Origin: Cyclobacteriaceae bacterium
GTDB lineage: Bacteria > Bacteroidota > Bacteroidia > Cytophagales > Cyclobacteriaceae
Length of the DNA: 64,000 bases
Assembly (NCBI GenBank): GCA_028281285.1
Contig: JANQKF010000013.1
Location: 186,001-250,000 of the forward strand
Direction: 5' to 3'
Below, in pieces: positions 9,845 to 17,286 of this stretch. The notes beneath the pieces are model-generated. The model did not search any database and was not told where the DNA came from. It was given only the letters and a program-made list of their open reading frames with translations. The position numbers and the translations under genes are program-made. Each line of letters opens with the position of its first letter. The first letter of the stretch is position 1.

Positions 9845-10714
9845 TTATTCAATTGACCAGATTCTGATTCTTTTGTCTGCCGACCCTAATGCGACAACTT
9901 TCTCGTCAGGAGATATTGAAACTGAGTAATTCCCTTTTGCAGAACTCTCAAGAATATATTTTTCATCTAGTGTCCCCGCATCCAGAACAGCCACTCCCTT
10001 TTCACACACCACCGCCAATTCATTTCTACTTTCAATGAATGCTGAACTAAAGACGCCTTTAATCCCAAGTTTCCGACTTGAAAGCACTTCCCATTTATTC
10101 AGATCGAGGACATTCAAATTGCTTTTGTAATCAGTGCACCAGGCGTTGCCGTTGACCGGGTTAATTCGGATACTGGTGATTGCTACTTCACCTACCGCAA
10201 ATTCTGTCACTTTTGCAAGTGAAGGGATTTCAAACACTTGCACCTTATTCCCCAGACCACCTACCATCACATGTTTACTATCATTAGTAACACCCAGAAT
10301 TCCAATGTTTTTGGCATTAGGTTTAAGCTCATGGTTGACCGATCCGTCCAAATCTCTCGTTACAACCATTCGATCCGGTCCACTACTCAATAGATAATTG
10401 CCATTCGGTGTTACACGCAAAGCACCCACACCTTTTTTATGATCCATTATGGAATGGAGCAAGCTTCCTGACTTCAAGTCATAAAAGTTGATGTTCCCTT
10501 CCAGCCCACCTGTAATGAGCTGTGCATTATGTTCAACACCACAGTTTACACTTTTGGAATGCCCTTCCAGATCTCGAATAAGAGACCAATCCTTGGAATT
10601 CCATTGACGGAGTTCTCCGCTAAATCCCATCGAGAAAATGCTTTTTCCATCCTGAGCAAATAGCACCCTATTAATGTGTGATGTGTGCGCTTCAATAATA
10701 TGATCTGGCTTCAT
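9845..10714 (-). CDS. WD40 repeat protein
   Basis: The 289 residues consist of about seven WD40 blades. Clear GH/WD-type units include HTSHINRVLFAQDGKSIFSMGFSGELRQWN, LEGHSKSVNCGV...ITGGLEGNINFYD and VVALGSADKRIRIWSIE, so the whole protein is one beta-propeller. It has no signal peptide, so it is probably a cytoplasmic binding scaffold. Its start overlaps the end of the upstream membrane-protein gene by 23 nt, which indicates translational coupling. The partner is unknown. Confidence 0.85.
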   Translation of the reverse strand: MKPDHIIEAHTSHINRVLFAQDGKSIFSMGFSGELRQWNSKDWSLIRDLEGHSKSVNCGVEHNAQLITGGLEGNINFYDLKSGSLLHSIMDHKKGVGALRVTPNGNYLLSSGPDRMVVTRDLDGSVNHELKPNAKNIGILGVTNDSKHVMVGGLGNKVQVFEIPSLAKVTEFAVGEVAITSIRINPVNGNAWCTDYKSNLNVLDLNKWEVLSSRKLGIKGVFSSAFIESRNELAVVCEKGVAVLDAGTLDEKYILESSAKGNYSVSISPDEKVVALGSADKRIRIWSIE

Positions 10715-11114
10715 TTTTTCTATTATTTACAATTTTACCACCTAGATATGCGAAAGGAATATAACCGGCTGCTGATGCAACAATCAACCAAGTAGGATGT
10801 GGAATCATTACCATGTTGATCAAGGCTCCGATTGACAGAACTACTCCTACTATAATCACATTGTCTCTCCATTTATCAGGGTTTATTTTACTCGTTACCA
10901 TTCCGCTAACCGCTGCGCTCACCATCCAGGAAGCAAATAATAAAACAAAAGCTCCTGCAGGTATCGATGCCATTAAGCGAGCTATAGCTTCTTTAGAGGA
11001 TAAATCAGCCCCTTCCGGCATGGGGTATGCAAAATGATTCAGTTTTTCCAATGCAAATATTGTCAACCAACCGACCATCAAGCCGACCACCACTGGTACG
11101 ATCCGATCTTTCAT
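10692..11114 (-). CDS. Small integral membrane protein, function unknown
   Basis: A 140-residue protein with about four hydrophobic helices (near 7-22, 50-72, 85-105 and 108-126) and short charged loops. I do not recognise a named family; it looks like a small DUF-type membrane protein. It lies 3 bp after the DUF4199 gene and overlaps the WD40 gene. It probably belongs to the same transcription unit, made with a cytoplasmic propeller partner. Confidence 0.7.
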   Translation of the reverse strand: MKDRIVPVVVGLMVGWLTIFALEKLNHFAYPMPEGADLSSKEAIARLMASIPAGAFVLLFASWMVSAAVSGMVTSKINPDKWRDNVIIVGVVLSIGALINMVMIPHPTWLIVASAAGYIPFAYLGGKIVNNRKNEARSYY

Positions 11115-11117
11115 CGA

Positions 11118-11636
11118 TCAGGCCGTTTGTACTTGTTTGGTTTTTAAGATCAGTGAAGAGATTACGCTCAAGACGAACCCGATAAGGAATACAGTCATGA
11201 ACATGGTAATCGTTCCTCCTAATGTACTGTACATGAATCCACCGGATTCCATCATGCTGGAGAATTGCTTTTCAAATTCAGCAGTTCCTCGTTCAAGTCC
11301 CATCTGGTAGGCGAAATACTTTTCATTGAATTCCGGGTCAACCCAGAGCACAAAAATCAGATTATACACTGCAAAGGCGATTCCTCCCAGCACCGAGATT
11401 AATGTCCCGATTTGCAGGCTTTGACCGAAAGAAATTTTTCCATCATTCTCCTTGTCGCGATAGACGCGCATCGCGAAATACACCAGAGACATTGCCACAA
11501 TAATAGAGGTATAACCAACTATTTCACCTGTGGAATAGGAGTCGGGTCCTGTACCAATTATCAAAGAGGACAGCAGCGGTACTCCCACAGCAATTGCCGC
11601 TCCATACAGCCCGTATTTAAGAATTATTTTTTTCAT
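11118..11636 (-). CDS. DUF4199 family membrane protein
   Basis: The 172-residue protein has four predicted transmembrane helices. It matches the DUF4199 pattern common in Bacteroidota: MKKIILKYGLYGAAIAVG at the start, YTSIIVAMSLVYFAMRVYRDKENDGKISFGQSL in the middle, and a terminal helix before LKTKQVQTA. The motif with GKISFGQSLQIG is typical. The function is unknown; members often sit beside regulators. It heads the minus-strand run that continues to the DUF1684 gene. An unusual inverted repeat lies 57-92 bp upstream. Confidence 0.82.
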   Translation of the reverse strand: MKKIILKYGLYGAAIAVGVPLLSSLIIGTGPDSYSTGEIVGYTSIIVAMSLVYFAMRVYRDKENDGKISFGQSLQIGTLISVLGGIAFAVYNLIFVLWVDPEFNEKYFAYQMGLERGTAEFEKQFSSMMESGGFMYSTLGGTITMFMTVFLIGFVLSVISSLILKTKQVQTA

Positions 11637-11692
11637 TGTGCTTTTGCATTTGATCTGAACAAATCAACTTCATCTCCCCACAATGCTGGTCA

Positions 11693-11728
11693 TACTTTAG
11701 TACCAAAATAGTGAATCCTACTAAAGTA
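11693..11728. promoter_or_regulatory. Inverted repeat upstream of the DUF4199 operon (operator candidate)
   Basis: Perfect 10-bp arms, TACTTTAGTA at 11693-11702 and TACTAAAGTA at 11719-11728, are separated by 16 bp. The repeat lies between the membrane LuxR-type regulator gene and the DUF4199 operon. On the minus strand a -7-like TATTTTGG falls inside it, so it probably overlaps the operon promoter. The arms have no T-run beside them, so a terminator is unlikely. Confidence 0.4.
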
Positions 11729-11759
11729 CCACTGAAGAAAACCTGATTAAATTGTTCCC

Positions 11760-12182
11760 TCAGGCGATCAAGCGTAATTCTTTGGCTTTGGTCACTGCTT
11801 GCGTTCTTCGCTTTACATCAAGCTTAACAAACAGGTTAGATACGTGAGTTTTGATGGTGCTTTCGGATATAAAGAGTCGTTCACCAATTTCGCTATTGGA
11901 CAGTCCATCGGAGATTAACTGAAGCACTTCCATTTCTCGATCACTTAAGCCTAGCTCTTCTATACGGGAATTATCAATCTCTACTGGGGCCTGTACTTCT
12001 ACCACTTTGTCTTTTTTGATATTGCCCCCCAAATAAATACCGAGTGCAATAAGAATAATTGCACCAAGACCTATTACAAAGTCTGCCGGAATATCAGGAA
12101 TAAATAGTGAGGCATTGCTCAACTGAAAAATGATGAGCAGGGCAATGATGATAAGGCCAAAGCGAAGAACCGTTTTGAGCAT
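11760..12182 (-). CDS. Membrane-anchored LuxR-type transcriptional regulator (no receiver domain)
   Basis: In this 140-residue protein two hydrophobic helices (about 5-22 and 34-52) are followed by a short linker and a LuxR/NarL helix-turn-helix. The latter starts at [43 protein letters not shown] (about 78-121). There is no receiver or ligand domain, so the membrane part must be the sensor or anchor. It is followed downstream by the DUF4199 operon with an inverted repeat between them, and that operon is the natural target. It lies 80 bp downstream of the ECF42-like sigma gene. Confidence 0.85.
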   Translation of the reverse strand: MLKTVLRFGLIIIALLIIFQLSNASLFIPDIPADFVIGLGAIILIALGIYLGGNIKKDKVVEVQAPVEIDNSRIEELGLSDREMEVLQLISDGLSNSEIGERLFISESTIKTHVSNLFVKLDVKRRTQAVTKAKELRLIA

Positions 12183-12262
12183 GGCCTTCTAATTTTTCGA
12201 AAAGCAGGCAAAAAGAGAAGCACCTGGATAAAAATTTATAAAAAGACGCAAAAAAGAAGAGC

Positions 12263-13507
12263 TCAATTATTTATCCAAGCCTGAAGTTTTTTTTCAAGGA
12301 ACCTTCGTTCTGTCTGATTCTGAGCCTGACGAATGGCCAACGAAACATGATATCGGGCTTTATTCCAATTCCCGGTTTTCGCATAAAGATCTGCCTTAAG
12401 GGCTTCAAAGGACTGATTCCCGCCAATATCTCCTTCAATTTTCTCCATCTCTTCCAATGCCACTTTTGGCCCATTGAGTTTGCTTAAAACCACAATACGA
12501 CTCATTTTGACAACTGGAATAGGCTTGATTTCAACCAAAACATCATAGAGACCCAATATTTGCTTCCAGTTGGTTTCCTCGTAGGTCGCTGCGTTAGAGT
12601 AATAGCTGGCAATAGCAGCTTCGATTTGGTAGACAGACCTTCCCGGAAATTGTGAGGATTTCTGTAAAAACCGCCAGCCATATTCAATATAGTCTTTTCG
12701 CCATAAGGACCGATCCTGAAATTGAAGTGTGAGCAGATTTCCCTCCTTGTCTGTTCGTGCCGGAAACCTCGCAGCCTTAAAGAGCATCATTGAAATCAGT
12801 GCATTCAACTCACCAGTATTACAAGACTCTTCATTCAAAAGCAGAAATGCCATTCGTATGGCCTCTTCGCTAATGTCATTCTTAATGAGCTTTTCTCCAC
12901 TTGTGGCTTTATATCCTTCATTAAATAAAAGATAAATCACTTGAAGCACTGCCGAGAGTCTCTCCTTGACTGCATCTCCTTTAGGCACATTTAAATCACC
13001 TACATCATTCTTAAATTTCGTCTTTGCCCTGGTGATCGCCTTTTTTGTTGCCTCTTCATTCTTCAGAAGTGCTCTGGCAATTTCCTTTACACTCAAGCCG
13101 CATAATAATTTGAGGCTGAGCATTAATTGCTCCTGGGGTTTCATTGAGGGATGGCAGCAAGCAAAAATCATTTTAAGCTGCTCGTCCTTAATCGCTTCTT
13201 CATCCATTTCCAACATCACATCCTCTGATCTATTTTCATTTACACCTTCCCAAGCCACACTTTTCTTCTCCCTCCTCAGAGTATCGATTAATTTATTGCC
13301 AGCCACACGATAGAGCCATGCAGAGGGGTTATCAGGCATAGGTTTATAGGCCCATATCTTGGCGGCTTTATAAAGCGCCTCCTGAACCGCATCCTCAACA
13401 AGATCGATCATAGATGATGAATATTTGTTAGTAAGCAAGGCAACAAGCTTGCTATATTCATATCTGAACAAGTGATCGAGCTTACGGGAAAGGTTAATTT
13501 CTTCCAT
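12263..13507 (-). CDS. ECF42-type RNA polymerase sigma factor with long C-terminal extension
   Basis: This protein is 414 residues, about twice a minimal ECF sigma. It has sigma-2 (DLVEDAVQEALYKA, WLYRVAGNKLIDTLRR), a sigma-4 helix-turn-helix (LCGLSVKEIARALLKNEEATKKAITRAK), and then a C-terminal extension of about 220 residues that is helical and TPR-like (LYAKTGNWNKARYHVSLAI near the end). That layout is typical of the ECF42 group, whose genes sit beside YCII/DGPF genes. The neighbour immediately upstream is such a gene. These sigma factors have no classical anti-sigma factor; the extension is thought to control activity. A terminator-like hairpin lies directly before its ATG. Confidence 0.87.
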   Translation of the reverse strand: MEEINLSRKLDHLFRYEYSKLVALLTNKYSSSMIDLVEDAVQEALYKAAKIWAYKPMPDNPSAWLYRVAGNKLIDTLRREKKSVAWEGVNENRSEDVMLEMDEEAIKDEQLKMIFACCHPSMKPQEQLMLSLKLLCGLSVKEIARALLKNEEATKKAITRAKTKFKNDVGDLNVPKGDAVKERLSAVLQVIYLLFNEGYKATSGEKLIKNDISEEAIRMAFLLLNEESCNTGELNALISMMLFKAARFPARTDKEGNLLTLQFQDRSLWRKDYIEYGWRFLQKSSQFPGRSVYQIEAAIASYYSNAATYEETNWKQILGLYDVLVEIKPIPVVKMSRIVVLSKLNGPKVALEEMEKIEGDIGGNQSFEALKADLYAKTGNWNKARYHVSLAIRQAQNQTERRFLEKKLQAWINN

Positions 13508-13508
13508 G

Positions 13509-13542
13509 AAAAAAGCCTCTTCTCTTCAGGAGATTGAGGCTT
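13509..13542 (-). terminator. Intrinsic terminator or attenuator between YCII gene and ECF42 sigma gene
   Basis: On the minus strand, 7-bp arms AAGCCTC and GAGGCTT (13536-13542 and 13513-13519) enclose a 16-nt loop that can pair further (TCTC with GAGA). They are followed by a T-run that ends one base before the sigma ATG. It should stop most transcripts from the YCII gene, so sigma expression may depend on read-through. Confidence 0.6.
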
Positions 13543-13566
13543 AAGTTATTCAATAATATCTGCTAA

Positions 13567-13911
13567 TTACATATTCATAATTTCCCTGACCTCAATATTG
13601 CCATCTTCAGCCTGCAGCATCGGACACCCTTTTGACAATTCTACAGCCTCATCAAGTGATTCGGCATTCACCATCAAATAACCACCTACGATCTCGGCTC
13701 CTTCGGCAAAAGGGCCATCGGTAACCACATCCCCATGATTGGTCACTTGTTTGCCAGCTCCATTCAGAGGTAACCCATCGATAAGTTGGCCTTTTTCGGC
13801 AAGTCCGTTCATCCAGACCCTCCATTCTTCCATGTGTGCCTGTTTTTCTTCAGGAGACATCTCAGCCATCATTCGGTCGCCCCCTCTGAATAAGTACAAA
13901 AATTTTGTCAT
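13567..13911 (-). CDS. YCII-related (DGPF-domain) protein, ECF42 partner
   Basis: A 114-residue protein with the YCII fold. It shows MTKFLYLFRGGDR, MSPEEKQAHMEEWRVWMNGLAEKGQLIDGLPL, VVTDGPFAEGAEIVGGYLMV (the DGPF motif is around residue 73) and LDEAVELSKGCPML. The family is a ferredoxin-like fold with unknown chemistry; members are repeatedly found next to ECF42 sigma factors and are thought to be their targets or partners. It is 36 bp downstream of the SRPBCC gene and 60 bp upstream of the sigma gene, with a hairpin in between. Confidence 0.87.
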   Translation of the reverse strand: MTKFLYLFRGGDRMMAEMSPEEKQAHMEEWRVWMNGLAEKGQLIDGLPLNGAGKQVTNHGDVVTDGPFAEGAEIVGGYLMVNAESLDEAVELSKGCPMLQAEDGNIEVREIMNM

Positions 13912-13947
13912 CGTTTTTTGAATTAAATGTTAAGTAATAATAAGTTC

Positions 13948-14370
13948 TTAAAATCGGCTCAAACTCTTTTTACCAGTCTCCAAGTAGGTTTTTAGCCTTT
14001 TCATGTAAAACGCCCAACGATAATTGCATTGGGCAAAATAGGTGGTTTGCTCCTCCCACCCCGAATGGTACATTTTGAGATTGGTGGAATCACCTGCTGG
14101 TTCCATTTCGAAAGCCAGGGTAGTACCAATCCACTCCGGGTCTCCACTTTTGAACTCCCACATCACCCGATGTTCAGGTATTCTCTCAACCAACCTTACT
14201 CTGCCCGAACAATTGGGAGCAAAATGAAAAGTCGAGATTTCATCGATTCTGGAATTGAATCCGGTGGCAACGGCCAACCAGGCTTCCAATCCCTCCTTGG
14301 TAGATAGAGCGTCAAAGACCTTTTTCAAGTCTACCACAGTAGTGCTCAAAATATGGGATATAACGGTCAT
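13948..14370 (-). CDS. SRPBCC/AHSA1-like protein
   Basis: A 140-residue START-like protein with AHSA1 features: STTVVDLKKVFDALSTKEGLEAWLAVATGF at the N-terminus, FHFAPNCSGRVRLVERIPEHRVMWEFKSG in the middle, and a terminal helix (FAQCNYRWAFYMKRLKTYLETGKKS). It is soluble and probably binds a hydrophobic ligand. Such proteins often accompany YCII genes and small regulators. It lies downstream of the MocR-type regulator (75-bp gap) and upstream of the YCII gene. It is a different subfamily from the SRPBCC protein at 9.4-9.8 kb. Confidence 0.8.
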   Translation of the reverse strand: MTVISHILSTTVVDLKKVFDALSTKEGLEAWLAVATGFNSRIDEISTFHFAPNCSGRVRLVERIPEHRVMWEFKSGDPEWIGTTLAFEMEPAGDSTNLKMYHSGWEEQTTYFAQCNYRWAFYMKRLKTYLETGKKSLSRF

Positions 14371-14445
14371 GGTTAATGTGAATTTATTTCGAATTCACTA
14401 CCGTGACGATCTTAAAAAACAAAAGGGACAAACGGATGTATTTTT

Positions 14446-15918
14446 TTATCCAATGGTTCTTAGAACATCGGATAATATCAAAACTGCCTTTTCCTGTTCT
14501 TGAAAGTTAAGACTTGCAAATCCAAATCGATTGTGATTGTGTCCAATATTGAAGGGATCATAATGTTTGGCATGGGGGATTTTCAAATGTCTCTTTCTGC
14601 ACTCATCGCGAACAACATCCCAATTGTATTTTTTGTTGAGACCTACCCAGAAAGCCATACCTCCTTCCGGCACTGAATAGGAAAGGTATTCTCTCAGATA
14701 TTTCCTGAGAAGCATATCGAAATTGTTTCTTCTCTCCTGGTACAGTTTCAATGCCTTTTTGGAATGCCGCTGGTAATCTCCCTGCTTAATCATATTTGCC
14801 ACTGCCCGCTCCAAAATGGGATCGCCCTGACGATCGATGATTCTCCTCAAATGACTTACCTCCTTGATAAAGTCTTTTGATGCCACCATATAGCCAACAC
14901 GATAAGCCGGGGCCACAATTTTACATATGGCACCCATATAGACAACATGATCAGTATCGGCACTGGCCAAAGGTAATAAAGGAGCCCTTCGATAATGAAA
15001 GTCGTAATCGTAATCATCTTCCAGAATGGCAAAGTCATACTCCTTGGCCAGTTGAACCAATTGGACTCGTCTTTCAGCACTCAACGTGACTGTTGTGGGA
15101 TGATGATGATGGGAAGTCACAAAAATCGCCTTCACCTTCTTGCTTCTACAAATCTCCCCAATAGCATCCACTACCAAACCATTTTTATCTACCGGAACCG
15201 TCATGAGCTTCGCACCTCTATCTTCAATAGTCATATTGGCCGTCCAGTAATTAGTATCACCCACAATAACCAAATCGTCTTTATCAAGTATGTATTGCGT
15301 GGCCAAATACATTGCCATCTGACTTCCCCTTGTGATCAGGACATTGTCCGAGGTGATATTCAAACCTCGCGTTTCATGTAGATAATCAGCAAGTACATGT
15401 CTGAGAAGACCGTCACCATAAACCGAGCCATAAGACAAATGCTTTCGGTTATACTCTCTGGCCAAAATATTCTTCTCATGTCTGATCACCTCCTGAACAG
15501 GTGCAATTCGAACATCAGGTATACCCTCATCAATCGTTAAAATGTCCTCAACAGCGAAATCACGTCTATGCAATTTTTTCCGCTGATTGTATTCAAATGC
15601 AGCCTCCCCTTTTGGACATATTATTCCACGACCGTTTAAAAGTGCCTGCGGTTCGATTACAGGAAGCTTACTACTTACAAAAGTTCCTTTTGAAGGCTGA
15701 ACTTCAATCCAACCCTGGCTGGTCAGCTCATCATATGCAGCAATCACCGTCTTTCGATGAACTCCCAATTCTTCTGAAAGTGACCTGGACCCTGGCAATT
15801 TAAACTTCTGGGCGAGTGTACCCCGCTTAATTAAATGTGCCATTGTATTGCTGATTTGAATGAATACTGGCACTTCGGATGATCGATTGATATCGATCAG
15901 GTTTTTAAAAGAAATCAT
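14446..15918 (-). CDS. MocR/PdxR-family regulator (GntR HTH fused to aminotransferase domain)
   Basis: The protein has 490 residues. The N-terminal GntR winged helix (about 13-83, LPGSRSLSEELGVHRKTVIAAYDEL) is joined to a fold-type I aminotransferase domain. The PLP lysine is in MGAICKIVAPAYRVGY (K333) and the PLP-ring Asp is in the EDDYDYDF segment (300-307). The family binds PLP or amino-compound imines and regulates divergent genes. Here the divergent unit is a lipoprotein and a pyridoxamine-phosphate-oxidase-like protein, which fits control of B6 or amine metabolism. Repeated GGAC motifs begin 2 bp upstream of its own ATG, suggesting autoregulation. Confidence 0.9.
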   Translation of the reverse strand: MISFKNLIDINRSSEVPVFIQISNTMAHLIKRGTLAQKFKLPGSRSLSEELGVHRKTVIAAYDELTSQGWIEVQPSKGTFVSSKLPVIEPQALLNGRGIICPKGEAAFEYNQRKKLHRRDFAVEDILTIDEGIPDVRIAPVQEVIRHEKNILAREYNRKHLSYGSVYGDGLLRHVLADYLHETRGLNITSDNVLITRGSQMAMYLATQYILDKDDLVIVGDTNYWTANMTIEDRGAKLMTVPVDKNGLVVDAIGEICRSKKVKAIFVTSHHHHPTTVTLSAERRVQLVQLAKEYDFAILEDDYDYDFHYRRAPLLPLASADTDHVVYMGAICKIVAPAYRVGYMVASKDFIKEVSHLRRIIDRQGDPILERAVANMIKQGDYQRHSKKALKLYQERRNNFDMLLRKYLREYLSYSVPEGGMAFWVGLNKKYNWDVVRDECRKRHLKIPHAKHYDPFNIGHNHNRFGFASLNFQEQEKAVLILSDVLRTIG

Positions 15919-15919
15919 A

Positions 15920-15964
15920 CCGGACTATTTAACAATTGTAAACTGGACCGACATAGTAGTCCGT
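15920..15964. promoter_or_regulatory. Repeated GGAC motifs in the MocR/lipoprotein intergenic region
   Basis: CCGGACTA begins at 15920, CTGGACCG at 15943 (23 bp later), and an inverted copy (AGTCCGT, the reverse of ACGGACT) lies at 15958-15964. MocR regulators such as TauR bind spaced direct repeats of CTGGAC type. The 23-bp spacing is about two helix turns, so both direct copies face the same side of the DNA. This is probably the MocR-type regulator's own operator. Confidence 0.42.
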
Positions 15965-16003
15965 CAAAGATATAAGTTTGACTGATATCAAAAAATTTTC
16001 ACC

Positions 16004-16600
16004 ATGATAAAACAACATATGAGCCTATTCATAGCTGGTGTTTTTTTGATGTTGACTACTTCCTGTGATCAACCTTCACGCGAAGGCCGGCTTGAAGACA
16101 AACCGAATTCCAAAAAACTGATGAGCGACAACAACGGTGCTAACGACTTTGACTTCCTGGCAAATAAGAATTGGAAAGTTCAGAATCGCGTGCTCAAAGC
16201 AAGACTAAGCAATAACAATGAATGGGACGAGTTCGAAGCTGAATTCTATGGGTATCAAAAAATCGCAGGTGGATACGGAAATGTTGATCAATTCAAAGGT
16301 GTGAGGAACGGTCTTGAGTTTGAGGCATCAAGCATTCGAACATTCAATAAAAATTCTGGAGAATGGAGCATCTATTGGATTGATAACATAAGCACTAAAC
16401 TCATTTATCAAGTCACGGGCAAATTTGAAAATGGCATCGGTACATTTTTTGGTGAGGAGCCGTTCAATGGGAAAATGGCAAAGCTTCGTTTCCTATGGTC
16501 AGATATCACCGATACATCTGCTCGCTGGGAACAAGCCTATTACGATAGTCTTGCCAATAAATGGGAGACCAACTGGATCATGGAATTCCACACTGACTAA
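16004..16600 (+). CDS. DUF1579-like lipoprotein
   Basis: A 198-residue protein with a lipoprotein signal (MIKQHMSLFIAGVFLMLTTSC, lipidated Cys at 21). The mature part starts with FDFLANKNWKVQNRVLKARLSNNNEWDEFEAEFYGYQKIAGGYGNVDQF, which resembles DUF1579 proteins of a calycin-like beta-barrel type. Such proteins may bind small ligands, but the function is unknown. An ATG at 16019 is also possible. It is divergent from the MocR-type regulator and 29 bp upstream of the flavin-nucleotide-binding protein, so the two are probably co-transcribed and regulated by it. Confidence 0.72.
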   Translation: MIKQHMSLFIAGVFLMLTTSCDQPSREGRLEDKPNSKKLMSDNNGANDFDFLANKNWKVQNRVLKARLSNNNEWDEFEAEFYGYQKIAGGYGNVDQFKGVRNGLEFEASSIRTFNKNSGEWSIYWIDNISTKLIYQVTGKFENGIGTFFGEEPFNGKMAKLRFLWSDITDTSARWEQAYYDSLANKWETNWIMEFHTD

Positions 16601-16629
16601 TCTATTTTTAACAATTACATACCTCCATA

Positions 16630-17283
16630 ATGAGTGAGTTTGAGAAATCAGCATTGAACAAAGTTGTACGAGGTCCGAACAGGGCCAACTATGATAAAAA
16701 CAAAATATATGAGATTGTCGATTCTCATTTTCTCTGTCATATGGGTTATATCTATGAGGGTACGGCCATCTCCATACCAACGGGCTATGGCAGAGAGGGC
16801 GATGTCATATACTTGCATGGATCTACTAAGAATCGAGCGTTGAATACGGTGCTTCAGCAGGAAAAAGTGAGCTTGACAGTCACTCATATGGACGGCATTG
16901 TATTGGCTCGTTCGGTCTTTCACCATTCATTCAATTACCGCTCCGTAGTGGTTTTTGGAAAGCCAAGGCTCTTGACGGATTGGGACGAACGAATGCATGC
17001 CCTCAAGGTTATCACAGATCATATCATTAAAGGGCGATGGCAAGAAGCCCGAATACCTAATGAAAAGGAGATGAAGGCCACAATGGTATTGGCCGTTGAG
17101 ATTACCGATGCTTCTGCTAAAATCAGAGCCGAGGGAGCCAATGACGAACCAGGTGATATGGAACTTGATGTTTGGGCTGGAGTATTGCCTCTTCAGACAA
17201 CAGCCTCAGCACCCCTTAGAAACGAGGACTGTAAGCCAGATCTTTCGGTTCCGGATTCGGTAAATCAATTTGATACTTTCTAA
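16630..17283 (+). CDS. Pyridoxamine 5'-phosphate oxidase family protein
   Basis: A 217-residue protein with the FMN-binding split-barrel fold seen in flavin-nucleotide-binding proteins. It has HFLCHMGYIYEGTAISIPTGYGREGDVIYLHGST near 37-70, and NYRSVVVFGKPRLLTDWDERMHALKVITDHI. It is the cytoplasmic NimA/Pnp-oxidase-like type, not classical PdxH. It could bind FMN or haem. Its position divergent from a MocR/PdxR-type regulator supports a link to B6 or amine metabolism, but this is inferred. Its end is 3 bp from the convergent anti-sigma gene. Confidence 0.82.
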   Translation: MSEFEKSALNKVVRGPNRANYDKNKIYEIVDSHFLCHMGYIYEGTAISIPTGYGREGDVIYLHGSTKNRALNTVLQQEKVSLTVTHMDGIVLARSVFHHSFNYRSVVVFGKPRLLTDWDERMHALKVITDHIIKGRWQEARIPNEKEMKATMVLAVEITDASAKIRAEGANDEPGDMELDVWAGVLPLQTTASAPLRNEDCKPDLSVPDSVNQFDTF

Positions 17284-17286
17284 GCC

